Assembly (NCBI GenBank): GCA_905397405.1
Contig: CAJPVJ010000001.1
Coordinates: forward strand, 310,001-374,000
Direction of reading: 5' to 3'
DNA: 64,000 nt
DNA from: Oppiella nova
Lineage: Eukaryota; Arthropoda; Arachnida; Sarcoptiformes; Oppiidae
Under the pieces are notes generated by a model. It saw nothing but the letters and a program-made list of their open reading frames with translations. It ran no database searches and was not told the origin of the DNA. The translations under genes and the position numbers were made by a program. Within the stretch, counting starts at the first letter, position 1. Every line of letters starts with the position of its first letter. Positions 1 through 9,300 of this stretch are shown piece by piece.

Positions 1-113
1 GCGATCATGCAGCCAATGATAAACAGCGCAATATAATGAAATGCTTCTACTGCAATATTGCCCAATTTATCGAGGAGGTTTTCTATTTTTTCTATACGTG
101 GATCTTTATTCAT
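1..113 (-). CDS. N-terminus of a PsiE-like small membrane protein (partial)
   Basis: The reverse strand opens with ATG at 113 behind a strong GGAGG six to seven bases upstream, and it stays open to the window edge (37 full codons). The product begins MNKDPRIEKIENLLDKLG, a charged amphipathic segment, then runs into a hydrophobic stretch (AFHYIALFIIGCMI) that looks like the first membrane helix. This resembles the start of phosphate-starvation-inducible PsiE-family proteins as I remember them from Acinetobacter. With only 37 residues the family name is tentative, but that it is a real gene start is well supported by the ribosome binding site. The rest lies outside the window. A palindrome at 161-176 sits about 50 bases upstream. 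Confidence 0.55.
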   Translation of the reverse strand, partial: MNKDPRIEKIENLLDKLGNIAVEAFHYIALFIIGCMI

Positions 114-160
114 AACATCCTCCATTTGCCTATGCTATCTATGATTAAACACCATGCAAA

Positions 161-176
161 TTTCATGCACATGAAA
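161..176. promoter_or_regulatory. Perfect 7-2-7 palindrome, operator-like
   Basis: TTTCATG-CA-CATGAAA is a perfect inverted repeat in the 176-base divergent gap between the PsiE-like gene (start 113, minus) and the gene starting at 290 (plus). Size and position suit a dimeric repressor or activator site. The binding protein is unknown, and chance cannot be excluded. Confidence 0.35.
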
Positions 177-289
177 AGCGAAGTGAAATGTTTATGGCGA
201 ATAAATAACAACTATTTCATTAAGAAATTGATCATTTCATCTGATTAGTCTATAGATAGATTATTTTCAATACAATTAAAGGAATAACA

Positions 290-703
290 ATGTATTTGTA
301 CCGACCAATTGGGCTTTTTGAATATCAATTGATTGCAAAGAGTGGCTTTAAAAATTTCCCACCAAGATTGTATTGGCAACCTATTTTCTATCCTGTTTTA
401 AATCAGAAGTATGCTGAAAAAATTGCTTTAGATTGGAATACCAAAGATCAAGCAAGTGGTTATATTGGCTATGTCACACGGTTTGAACTGAATGATGAGT
501 ATCTGGCTCAGTTTGAAATACATACGGTTGGTGATGATTTTTGCCAGGAGTTATGGATTCCAGCTGAGCGACTAGACGAGTTTAATCAGCAAATTATAGG
601 GAAAATTGAAGTGGTTAATATTTTTAAAGGTGAAGCTTTTACTGAAGATGCTGAATTACCTGAAATATTTAAAACTAGTCCAGATGGCTCGAAAGAGTAT
701 TAG
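290..703 (+). CDS. Conserved hypothetical protein, possibly of the group labelled ADP-ribosylation/crystallin J1
   Basis: This 137-residue soluble protein has no signal peptide or membrane segment. ATG at 290 follows AAAGGA at a normal spacing. The N-terminus reads MYLYRPIGLFEYQLI, and a PPRLYWQP patch follows near residue 25. Similar Acinetobacter proteins carry the automatic label ADP-ribosylation/crystallin J1 (from memory). I see no catalytic motif that confirms ADP-ribosylation chemistry, so the function stays open. It lies 10 bases before the PaiB-like gene and is probably cotranscribed with it. Confidence 0.7.
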   Translation: MYLYRPIGLFEYQLIAKSGFKNFPPRLYWQPIFYPVLNQKYAEKIALDWNTKDQASGYIGYVTRFELNDEYLAQFEIHTVGDDFCQELWIPAERLDEFNQQIIGKIEVVNIFKGEAFTEDAELPEIFKTSPDGSKEY

Positions 704-713
704 GAAATAAAAC

Positions 714-1340
714 ATGTATCTTCCTACTCATTTTAAACAAGAGAATCTCCCTGAACTTTTCGATTTAATTGAAAAAAATCCATTGGGAAGTTTGATGGTT
801 ACTTATGACGGTGAAATTGAAGCGAACCATATTCCTTTTGAATTGGATCGGTCAGCTGGCAACTCTGGATTGTTACGTGGACATATCGCCAAAGCCAATC
901 CATTATTTACCTTGTTAGAAGAAGTTCAATCGGCTTATGTGATTTTTCATGCTGAGCAAAGTTATATTTCACCGAATTGGTATCCAGGGAAATTTGAGCA
1001 TCATCGGGAAGTACCGACCTGGAATTATCGTGTTGTGCATGTGAAGGGAACAATTCGAAAAATAGATGATGAAAAATATTTGCGGGGTATTTTGGCGCGA
1101 TTGACTCGTCAGCATGAAGCACCACAGGCGGTACCTTGGAAAATGGGGGATGCGCCCAATGATTATATCGCTGCTTTATTGCAGGAAATTGTGGCGATTG
1201 AAATCGAAATAGATTCAATTGTAGGGAAATTTAAAGTCAGTCAAAACCGTTCTCAGATCGATGCGGCAAGTGCGGCAAATGCTTTACAAAACCAATCTCC
1301 AGAGATGGCTGAATCAATTCGGAAGTTTTATCCAAAGTAA
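714..1340 (+). CDS. PaiB-family FMN-binding protein
   Basis: This 208-residue protein is full length for the PaiB family (FMN-binding split barrel, named after the Bacillus subtilis protein that affects protease and sporulation genes). Family hallmarks are visible: an N-terminal MYLPTHF, the YISPNWYPGK patch near residue 85 and VPTWNYRVVHVKG near residue 103, which form the flavin-contacting core. ATG follows AGGAAA. The family is annotated as a negative transcriptional regulator, but the fold is that of a flavin or heme-binding oxidoreductase, so direct DNA binding is uncertain. The gene ends before the terminator at 1510-1535. Confidence 0.88.
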   Translation: MYLPTHFKQENLPELFDLIEKNPLGSLMVTYDGEIEANHIPFELDRSAGNSGLLRGHIAKANPLFTLLEEVQSAYVIFHAEQSYISPNWYPGKFEHHREVPTWNYRVVHVKGTIRKIDDEKYLRGILARLTRQHEAPQAVPWKMGDAPNDYIAALLQEIVAIEIEIDSIVGKFKVSQNRSQIDAASAANALQNQSPEMAESIRKFYPK

Positions 1341-1509
1341 GATTTTCTGATGTAACTTGATTTATGTTGCGATCAACTTTTATAGCCACACGATATAATT
1401 GCACCATCCTTGATTTTAAGATGCATAGAAAAGCAAACCTAACGGCTTTATGACATTCAAGAGATATAGATCAGTAGATGTTCTAAAAAAAAGCATCAGT
1501 TGTAAATAA

Positions 1510-1535
1510 AAAACGCCCGAATCATCGGGCGTTTT
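1510..1535. terminator. Bidirectional intrinsic terminator
   Basis: An 11-bp perfect stem (AAAACGCCCGA / TCGGGCGTTTT) closes a 4-base loop, ATCA. A-tracts and T-tracts on both sides let it end the plus-strand paiB-like transcript and the minus-strand acyl-CoA dehydrogenase transcript. Confidence 0.85.
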
Positions 1536-1561
1536 ATGTCTTATTTTAATTGATGATGAAA

Positions 1562-3343
1562 TTAAGCCTGATTAGTAAAATAATCTTCGCTGAAATTCAT
1601 AATAACTTCTGCACCTGCTTTGATTTTAGCAACACGTGCATTTAAATCAGGCAAGAGGCGTTGGATGAAATAATGAGTCAATGCAAGTTTGTCTTGGTAG
1701 AATTGACCTTGCTTATTTTTTGCAGCATTGGCAATACGAGCAAACATATAAGAGAAGCTTAATAAGCCAACAACATGCAGATACTCTACTGCCGCAGCAT
1801 TTGCGAAATCAGCATTTTCTTTTGCACGTTCTAAAATATGCTGCGTAATCATATCTACTTCAGTTGCAATATCTAAAGTCGCATCTTTAATGAAGTTTAA
1901 GTCAGTATCTAGACCATTGGCAAAATCACGGATCTCTTCAATATATTCAGCAATGAATTCACCATTACATTTAATTGTTTTACGACCAATTAAATCTTGT
2001 GACTGAACGCCGTTGGTACCTTCATAGATTTGCGCGATACGTAAGTCACGCACACATTGTTCCATGCCCCATTCACGAATATAGCCATGACCACCAAACA
2101 CCATTTGCGCATCGATTGCAGCATTAAACGCGGTGTCTGTTAAATAGGCTTTGGCAATTGGCGTCAATAATGCAACACGATTATTTGCCTTCGCTACAGC
2201 TTCAGGATCGGTTGAAAATTTAGTAATGTCGAGTTGTTGACCAACATAGACTGCAAATGCACGAGAAGCTTCATTGTTGGCACGTGCATTGAGTAACATA
2301 CGACGTACATCACCATGTACAAGGATGCTGTCAGCAGGTTTGTTTGGAGATTTAACACCTGTCGCACTACGGCCTTGTACGCGATCAGTCGCATATTGTG
2401 CTGCATTTTGGTATGCATATTCAGAAGCGCCTAGGCCTTGAATACCCATAGACAAGCGTTCGTAATTCATCATCACGAACATTGCTGCAAGCCCTTCATT
2501 TTCTTTACCAACAAGGAAACCTTTGGCTGCATCAAAGTTCATGACACATGTTGCAGACGCTTTGATCCCCATTTTGTGTTCAATTGAACCGGGACCAGCT
2601 GTATTACGTTCGCCCAATGAACCATCAGCATTGACGAGGAATTTAGGCACGATAAAGAGTGAGATACCACGTGAACCCGCAGGTGCATCAGGTGTTTTTG
2701 CTAAAACAAGGTGAATGATGTTGTCAGCAAGATCGTGGTCACCACCAGTAATGAAGATTTTAGTACCAGTGATGTTATATGTACCATCTTGGTTAGGTTC
2801 AGCTTTAGTTTTGATAATCCCTAAATCTGTACCTGCATGAGGTTCAGTTAAACACATCGTACCAGACCATTCACCTGAATAGATTTTAGGTAAATAGGTT
2901 TCTTTCTGTTCTTGAGATGCATAGCTATTTAAAGCCATACCAGCACCGACAGAGAGAAGCGGGTAGAGCATGAATGATGGGTTAGTTGCAAATAACATTT
3001 CATCTGCAAGTACGGTCAGCATTTTTGGCATTGCCTGACCGCCCCATTCCTCATCAGCACCTAGGCCAATCCAACCGCCTTCAGCGTATTGTTGGAATGC
3101 TTCTTTAAAACCAGCAGGTGTCGTGACTTTGCCATTTTCATAATGAGCGCCTTCTTCATCACCTGTACGGTTTAAAGGAAGCGTAACATTTTGTGCAAAT
3201 TTAGCCATTTCTTCTAAAATTGCTTCAGCCGTTGCCGCATCAACATGTGCAAGCTTTTCGTTGGCTTGCCAGAATTTCTCTGCATTGAAAACGTCATTCA
3301 GAATGAATTTCATATCTGCAAGTGGCGCATTATAAATTGGCAT
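1562..3343 (-). CDS. Acyl-CoA dehydrogenase, long form with C-terminal extension
   Basis: A 593-residue flavoprotein that oxidises an acyl-CoA to the 2-enoyl-CoA, feeding electrons to ETF. Its length matches the DmdC/FadE-like subgroup, which carries an extra C-terminal helical domain, rather than the 380-residue classical enzymes. Visible motifs are MCLTEPHAGTDLG at residues 163-175 (flavin/substrate loop), FGGHGYIREWGMEQ near 416-429, and IYEGTN with the likely catalytic base Glu441. The N-terminus (MPIYNAPLADMKFIL) parallels that of the neighbouring paralogue (MPQYKAPLRDMHFVL), so the two arose by duplication. Substrate chain length cannot be read from sequence. The two genes are separated by a terminator, so they may be expressed separately. 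Confidence 0.93.
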   Translation of the reverse strand: MPIYNAPLADMKFILNDVFNAEKFWQANEKLAHVDAATAEAILEEMAKFAQNVTLPLNRTGDEEGAHYENGKVTTPAGFKEAFQQYAEGGWIGLGADEEWGGQAMPKMLTVLADEMLFATNPSFMLYPLLSVGAGMALNSYASQEQKETYLPKIYSGEWSGTMCLTEPHAGTDLGIIKTKAEPNQDGTYNITGTKIFITGGDHDLADNIIHLVLAKTPDAPAGSRGISLFIVPKFLVNADGSLGERNTAGPGSIEHKMGIKASATCVMNFDAAKGFLVGKENEGLAAMFVMMNYERLSMGIQGLGASEYAYQNAAQYATDRVQGRSATGVKSPNKPADSILVHGDVRRMLLNARANNEASRAFAVYVGQQLDITKFSTDPEAVAKANNRVALLTPIAKAYLTDTAFNAAIDAQMVFGGHGYIREWGMEQCVRDLRIAQIYEGTNGVQSQDLIGRKTIKCNGEFIAEYIEEIRDFANGLDTDLNFIKDATLDIATEVDMITQHILERAKENADFANAAAVEYLHVVGLLSFSYMFARIANAAKNKQGQFYQDKLALTHYFIQRLLPDLNARVAKIKAGAEVIMNFSEDYFTNQA

Positions 3344-3445
3344 GTTCGTTCACCTGTTTATTGTTTGAATCTGTAGACTTAGATCAGTTTAACCAACAAG
3401 CTTGTATGTTGTTAGATGGTCTAAGTAAATAACGCTCTATTTATA

Positions 3446-3480
3446 AAGAAAAAGGACTGCCAAAGCTATGACCGTCCTTT
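3446..3480 (-). terminator. Intrinsic terminator of the upstream acyl-CoA dehydrogenase gene
   Basis: On the minus strand AAAGGAC pairs with GTCCTTT across a 16-base loop and is followed by TTTTTCTTT, directly downstream of the stop at 3536. Confidence 0.65.
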
Positions 3481-3535
3481 CTCTATTTCTGCACTCTTGA
3501 GTACAGTTTTCTAAATACCTAGCTCGGCATTCTAC

Positions 3536-5338
3536 TTAGAATGCAAAGTCTTCAGCATCTAATGACATCAATGGATCTAAGCCACCCGCGATCACGTCAA
3601 CATGTGAACGAACGCGTGGTAAGATTTTCTTGAAGTAGAAACGAGCAGTCTTAATTTTTGCATTATAGAAGCCAGTTTCAGTAGAGCCTTCAGCAAGTTT
3701 TTGTTGAGCAACAAGCGCCATACGAGCCCATAAGAATGCAAGCGTTACATAACCAGAGAAGTATAGGTAGTCAACCGCAGCTGCGCCTACTTCATCTGGA
3801 TTTTGCATAGCTTTCATACCGATTTGCATGGTTAAATCACCCCACTCTTTGTTAAGAGCAGCAAGTGGTTCAACAAATTCTTTCAGGTCAGCATTGTCTT
3901 TGTTTGCTTCTGCAAATTTATGGATGATCTTGGTGAAGTCTTTCAACATTGCACCTTGCGTACCCAATACTTTACGACCTAACAAATCAAGTGCTTGGAT
4001 TTCAGTTGTCCCTTCGTATAAGCAAGAGATACGCGTATCACGTACAATTTGCTCCATACCGTGTTCAGAAATAAAGCCGTGACCACCAAATACTTGTACA
4101 CCATGCTTCGCTGATTCAGAACCTGTTTCAGTTAAGAATGCTTTCGCAATCGGTGTCAATAATGACAAGATATTGTCGGCAAATTTACGATCTTCTTCAG
4201 TAACACCTTGCTCTACGATATCTGCATATTGAGATAAGAAGTAAACCAATGCACGACCACCTTCAGCAAAGGCTTTTTGTGTCATCAACATGTTACGTAC
4301 AGCTGGGTGAACAATGATTGGATCAGCTTCTTTCTCTGGTGCTTTAGGACCAGAAAGTGAACGCATTGCCAAACGGTCTTTCGCATATGCAAGTGCACCT
4401 TGGAAAGAAGATTCAGATGCTGTTAAACCTTGAACAGCAGTACCAATACGTGCAGTGTTCATAAAGGTAAACATTGCATGTAAACCACGGTTTTCAGGTC
4501 CAATCAAGAAACCTTTTGCGTTATCAAAATTGATCACACAAGTTGCATTACCGTGGATACCCATTTTGTGTTCAATTGAACCACAACGTACTGCATTACG
4601 GTCTGCAATAGAGCCATCTGCATTTACATTGAACTTAGGTACGATGAATAACGAGATCCCTTTAGTGCCTTTAGGTGCGCCTGGTAGACGAGCCAAAACG
4701 ATGTGAACGATGTTGTCCGCCATATCGTGTTCACCAGCAGAGATAAAGATTTTCTCGCCAGAAATTGCATAGCTACCATCTGCTTGTGGCTCAGCTTTAG
4801 AACGGATAATGCCTAAGTCAGAACCTGCATGAGATTCTGTTAAACACATGGTACCAGTCCATTCACCTGAAACAAGTTTAGGTAAATATGTTGCTTTTTG
4901 CTCAGCAGAACCATGATGCTCAATTGTACGAACCGCACCATGTGAAAGACCTGGGTACATACCCCACGCCCAGTTTGCAGAACCAACCATTTCAGAAATA
5001 GCCGTTGCTAAAGAACCTGGTAAACCTTGACCGCCATGTTCTTCTGGAACTGAAAGAGAAGGGAAGCCTAATTCTACATATTTGTCATACGCTGCTTTAA
5101 AGCCTGTAGGCGTAGTCACTACACCATCATTCCATTTACAGCCTTCACTGTCACCGATTTGGTTAAGTGGAGATAATTCATTTTCACAGAAATCCGCGCC
5201 AGCTTCTAAATATTGATCAATCAATTCACGGCTTACGGTTTCTTGGAATGCAGGGAGTTTCGCGTAATGTTCTTCAGCATTTAATAACTCATGCAAAACG
5301 AAGTGCATATCACGTAAGGGTGCTTTGTATTGTGGCAT
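3536..5338 (-). CDS. Acyl-CoA dehydrogenase, long form, paralogue of the 1562-3343 gene
   Basis: A 600-residue acyl-CoA dehydrogenase with the same layout as its neighbour: MPQYKAPLRDMHFVL start, MCLTESHAGSDLG near residue 164, FGGHGFISEHGMEQ, and LYEGTTEIQALDLLG with the catalytic Glu. The frame stays open 61 codons further upstream (to 5521), but I take ATG at 5338. It has GAGGAAACC just before it, it aligns with the paralogue's start, and the upstream extension has no family resemblance. The pair suggests beta-oxidation of more than one acyl class. It is oriented with, but separated from, the paralogue by a terminator. Confidence 0.93.
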   Translation of the reverse strand: MPQYKAPLRDMHFVLHELLNAEEHYAKLPAFQETVSRELIDQYLEAGADFCENELSPLNQIGDSEGCKWNDGVVTTPTGFKAAYDKYVELGFPSLSVPEEHGGQGLPGSLATAISEMVGSANWAWGMYPGLSHGAVRTIEHHGSAEQKATYLPKLVSGEWTGTMCLTESHAGSDLGIIRSKAEPQADGSYAISGEKIFISAGEHDMADNIVHIVLARLPGAPKGTKGISLFIVPKFNVNADGSIADRNAVRCGSIEHKMGIHGNATCVINFDNAKGFLIGPENRGLHAMFTFMNTARIGTAVQGLTASESSFQGALAYAKDRLAMRSLSGPKAPEKEADPIIVHPAVRNMLMTQKAFAEGGRALVYFLSQYADIVEQGVTEEDRKFADNILSLLTPIAKAFLTETGSESAKHGVQVFGGHGFISEHGMEQIVRDTRISCLYEGTTEIQALDLLGRKVLGTQGAMLKDFTKIIHKFAEANKDNADLKEFVEPLAALNKEWGDLTMQIGMKAMQNPDEVGAAAVDYLYFSGYVTLAFLWARMALVAQQKLAEGSTETGFYNAKIKTARFYFKKILPRVRSHVDVIAGGLDPLMSLDAEDFAF

Positions 5339-5849
5339 ATCGGTTTCCTCAATACTGGTTAAACCAGATTTATAATCTTCATAAATACGACGTGTGTCTT
5401 CTATGACACATATTTGTTCCGCTACATCGTGCAACATCTTATAGTGACGTACAAGTATTTCATGGTTATTTCTCTGTGACTGTAAAGTCAAAGAAAAAAG
5501 GCTTGAAAGCTGTAAGTGCATTGAGTGTAAACACTTTTCATTGAAAAATAAGGATACAAATAGTCAAAATCGTAAAAACTTGTGTCCAATAAAATGCCAG
5601 TCAAAATATGACGGAAATGTTATTTTGGACAACTTCTTTAAGACCATTTTTATAATCAGGATGGGTTGATGCTATTCCTCGATGTAATTTATCAAATGAT
5701 AAAAATATACTTTCAATCTTATTTTTAACTATTATTATAAGAATTTATTGCTTTCACTTGATCCACTTTATTCTCCAAGATCCAATGTAGAACCGATAGC
5801 TCCACCTGCTGTCGCACCAACACTTCGACCAAAAGTAATAATGAAATAT
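5339..5849. other. 511-base gap with small orphan reading-frame remnants of the Rhs island
   Basis: The part next to 5338 is the leader of the acyl-CoA dehydrogenase gene. Further up, two short minus-strand open frames without start codons or ribosome binding sites look protein-like. One is 5601-5744, containing FDKLHRGIASTHPDYK. The other is 5768-5875, ending in GAIGSTLDLGE at a stop. The second resembles the very C-terminus of the neighbouring Rhs protein (both have SVG then a serine and end in GE). I read them as fossils of earlier toxin or immunity modules. Neither is a gene. Confidence 0.4.
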
Positions 5850-6314
5850 CTATGACCAAACAGATATATTTTTGATCAACTCTTTCACTGTTCTGGCTTC
5901 ATTGATAAATAGTTCAATGGCTTGTTTTTGACTAAAATCACTGTTTTTAAACCATTTTGGATTATTTAAAAATAATTCTGTGAGTTCTTTTTTTATCTCA
6001 TCTAAATTAAATTTTCTGATAGGATTTACTTCAAATACAACCCATATTGATCTATTTTTTTTTGACGCTACATAATGTCCGCCAAAATGTTTGAGAATAA
6101 TCTTTAAAAATTTTGGAAATGGTAAGTCATGTAATGGTATTTTTTTTGTCTGTGTAATCTCATATTTCATACCATATGAATCAAATATAATTGCACCAGA
6201 CAAATAGCCTGTATCAAATGCTTTTTCGCTTATATAGCTTATTCGATCTTCACTCTCTAAATTACCTTTAATAAATAAAGAGGTATGCATTAAAATTGGG
6301 TAGTTTAGATTCAT
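5850..6314 (-). CDS. Putative immunity protein for the Rhs C-terminal toxin
   Basis: This 154-residue protein has no signal peptide and matches no family I recognise. It has a mixed hydrophobic core and is rich in Lys, Ile and Asn (for example FPKFLKIILKHFGGHY near residue 66, SIWVVFEVNP near 88). Its ATG overlaps the stop of the Rhs gene as TAATG, so the two are translationally coupled. That position, directly behind a polymorphic toxin tip, is where cognate immunity genes sit. The role as cytoplasmic neutraliser of the nuclease is inferred from context only. Base composition is AT-rich like the rest of the island. Confidence 0.65.
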   Translation of the reverse strand: MNLNYPILMHTSLFIKGNLESEDRISYISEKAFDTGYLSGAIIFDSYGMKYEITQTKKIPLHDLPFPKFLKIILKHFGGHYVASKKNRSIWVVFEVNPIRKFNLDEIKKELTELFLNNPKWFKNSDFSQKQAIELFINEARTVKELIKNISVWS

Positions 6315-9300
6315 TATTCTTCACCTACTATTGAATCAGCACTTATTCCAGAACCAACTGATCCAGCCGCACCTTTAGCCCAAGTAGGACTTCCATACCA
6401 TAATTTTTCAATAAAATTAAAAGTTTCTCCAGCTGGATCATTCCCATGAATACGCTGATGTACAGAGCGTTCAACAGCTTTTAAATTCCACGGATGATTT
6501 TTAATTACATCTGGCACTTTTTTACCTACCCAACTATTTCTTTCAATTAACCAATGATGTAGTTCATAGCCTTTAGGTGTGTCCTGAGCCTTTCTGGCTC
6601 TTGGGCTGACATTCTTCCATTTTGTACTTAATTTAAACCAGCTTGCACTTGATTTCGCGTGTTTAAAGGAACCAGACCACCAACCACCTCCAATAGCCCC
6701 TAAAGCTCCAGAAACCCCAACTTGCGCCCAACTCACACACTGGAAATTCCCACCATTCAATACCAGTTGAATGCCTAGATCAGTTCCTGCTCCTATTGCA
6801 ACTCCAGCTAATATTGGTACAAACTGGCCAGTTGGATCATTATAAGAAACTGGATTGCTGTAGGCATATGCATAGGTGTTAGGACCATCAAATAGACCTA
6901 AAGGATCACTTTGGACATAACGTCCCGTTGCTGGATTATAATCACGGAAGTAGTTATAGAATGTTCCGACTTCACTATCATAATATTGTCCAGCATGACG
7001 TAAAGGCATGGTGAATTTAATATTATTTGCATCAACATCTTCGTTCGGTAATACATCCCCAAACTGGTCTCCATCCCAACGCCATAAAACCTTACGGCTA
7101 TCGCCATCACCTTCACTTACTGCTCTCGGCGTCATTAAATGATCTGTATGTACTCTCAATAAAACATTTGGACGTTCCTGACTGAGCATTCCGACCAAAC
7201 GATCACCTAGCCAAATATACTCACGGATGCGATTACGATTTTGATCGTATTCACCTAACAATTGTCCAGATTCGTTATATACAAAGTAAACTACACTCTG
7301 TACCCCAGTATTTGAAATGTACTTGATGACACGTTGTCCAAGTGGATCATAGCGATTTTCAATACTGCTCGAATTTTTTTGGATTCGGCTGCTACGTCCA
7401 GCTGCATCATATTGATAGCTTCGGATATTATCTTGAGTGACTTGACCTGTCGCTAAATAGCTGTAGCTATTGATACGGTTGCTTGTGTTTGCAATTGAAA
7501 ATGCTGTATCTGTCGAGATGCCATCTTCAGCTTTGTTTTGTTGTGTTCGATTGCCATTGGCATCATAGCTATAACTAAGTACAGAATTTTTATCGCCAAA
7601 CTGGATATTTTGCTGGATTAAGCGATCCATTACATCATAGTTAAAACCTGAATTTAGCGTACTATTACTGTCACTGATGTTGGTGATGCGATCTGCAACA
7701 TCAAAGTTATAATGTCGTGTCAAAATACCTGTTGAAGTTACGTCATTGATCCGCCCATCTGTATCTATAAGAAGATGAAACTGGTCATAACCTGTTCCCC
7801 AATCCCAACCACTGATTCCCATTGGGGTATAACGAACATTTTGAAGTAATTTACCTCCAGTACTCGAACTAATATTATTGAGTAGACCCTGGTTATAGGT
7901 ATAAGTAATTTGAAGTCCACTTGGATAGAGAATATTAGCGAGTTTCCCTCCAGCGGTATAATTGTACTGAACTCGTAATGGTAGGTTCGGCTTTAATGCT
8001 ATGGCCTTTTCAATGACATTCCCAGCACTGTCACGAATATAGCGGATACTGCTATTGGCATTACTGGTCTGTGTTAGCTCGCCTTGCCCATATTGCCCCC
8101 CATCATAATCAAAACTTGTAGTGAGTTGATTTGAACCACTGCCATCTGTTTTTTGACGAACTCTTTGTGCATTGTCATATGTGTAGGCATGAACATTATT
8201 TTGACTGTCTGTGTACTGCGTAAGACGACCTGTATCATCATACTGATATGTTGTTAATCCAGTATCAGGGCTATTTACACTTTCTAAATCACCAAATGCA
8301 TTGTAGTGATATGTGGTTGTATTACCACGTGCATCTGTGATCGTTTTTAATTGATCTAAACTGTCATATTGATATTGGATCGACCCTTGTGCTGGATTTC
8401 TTTGTCGTTTTGGTCTACCTAAAGCATCATATTGGTAGCCTGAAGTTTGATTGAGTGCATTTTTTTGTTCTGTCAGTTGGTTAAAATCATCATAACTAAA
8501 TTGCTCATTTTGTTGATGATCACCTTGCTGTCGGCTGACTCGACCTAATGTGTCATATACCGTTTCTGTTTTGAATAGAATATTGCTGTAATTATCAGTG
8601 ATTGCAGTGTGGGTAATAGCACCTGCATTATTGCGAGTGTAATTTACGGTATTACCCGTATTATCTCTGATTAAAGCCAAACGCTGTGCTCTATCATATT
8701 CATAATTCAGTATTTCACCATCAGGAAAGATCACCTGAGTAAGTTGTCCAGCATGATCATAAACATAAGTTGTAGTCGCACTTTGGCTACTACTTAAACT
8801 AATGGTGCTGGATGTTTGACTGCTTGTTCCTGTTTCCGAAAATGGTGTTCCCAATCCAACAGATTGGGACCATTGGTTGATTAAATCAGTGATCCATTGT
8901 GCCCACTGAACAACTTTACTTGTGCTGTTGTAGCTTGTTTCAAAATTTGGATTTAAACGAGTTTCTACCGTTTTTAACACTCTTCCCAAATTGTCATAGG
9001 TATAAGTAATTTTATGCCCACTTGGAAAAGTAATAATTTGGGGTTGTCCCAAGGTATTGTAGTTACTGTAACTGGTAACTAAACCCGCTGAATCAGTCAC
9101 TGTGAGTAAATTGCCAGTATTGTCATAGCTATATATTGTTTTTTCAGATGTTGGTTCTGTCAGCGTGAGGATTTGACCTAAATTATTATAAGTGTATGTC
9201 CATGTTCTCTTTTTTTTTGTGGTTAAGTCTGTAATGGTTCGGGTTAAGAGATTTCCTGCATTATCATAAGTTAGATTTATTTTGCGTAATGATTCTTGTA

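Noticed and set aside
36-248. 70-residue plus-strand frame at the window start
   Set aside because: It is antisense to the PsiE-like start, which has a strong ribosome binding site; the frame has none.
907-1218. 103-residue minus frame within the PaiB-like gene
   Set aside because: It is a shadow of a clear family member on the plus strand and has low-quality composition.
5339-5521. 61-codon N-terminal extension of the second acyl-CoA dehydrogenase
   Set aside because: No similarity to the paralogue's start, and GAGGAAACC marks the ATG at 5338.
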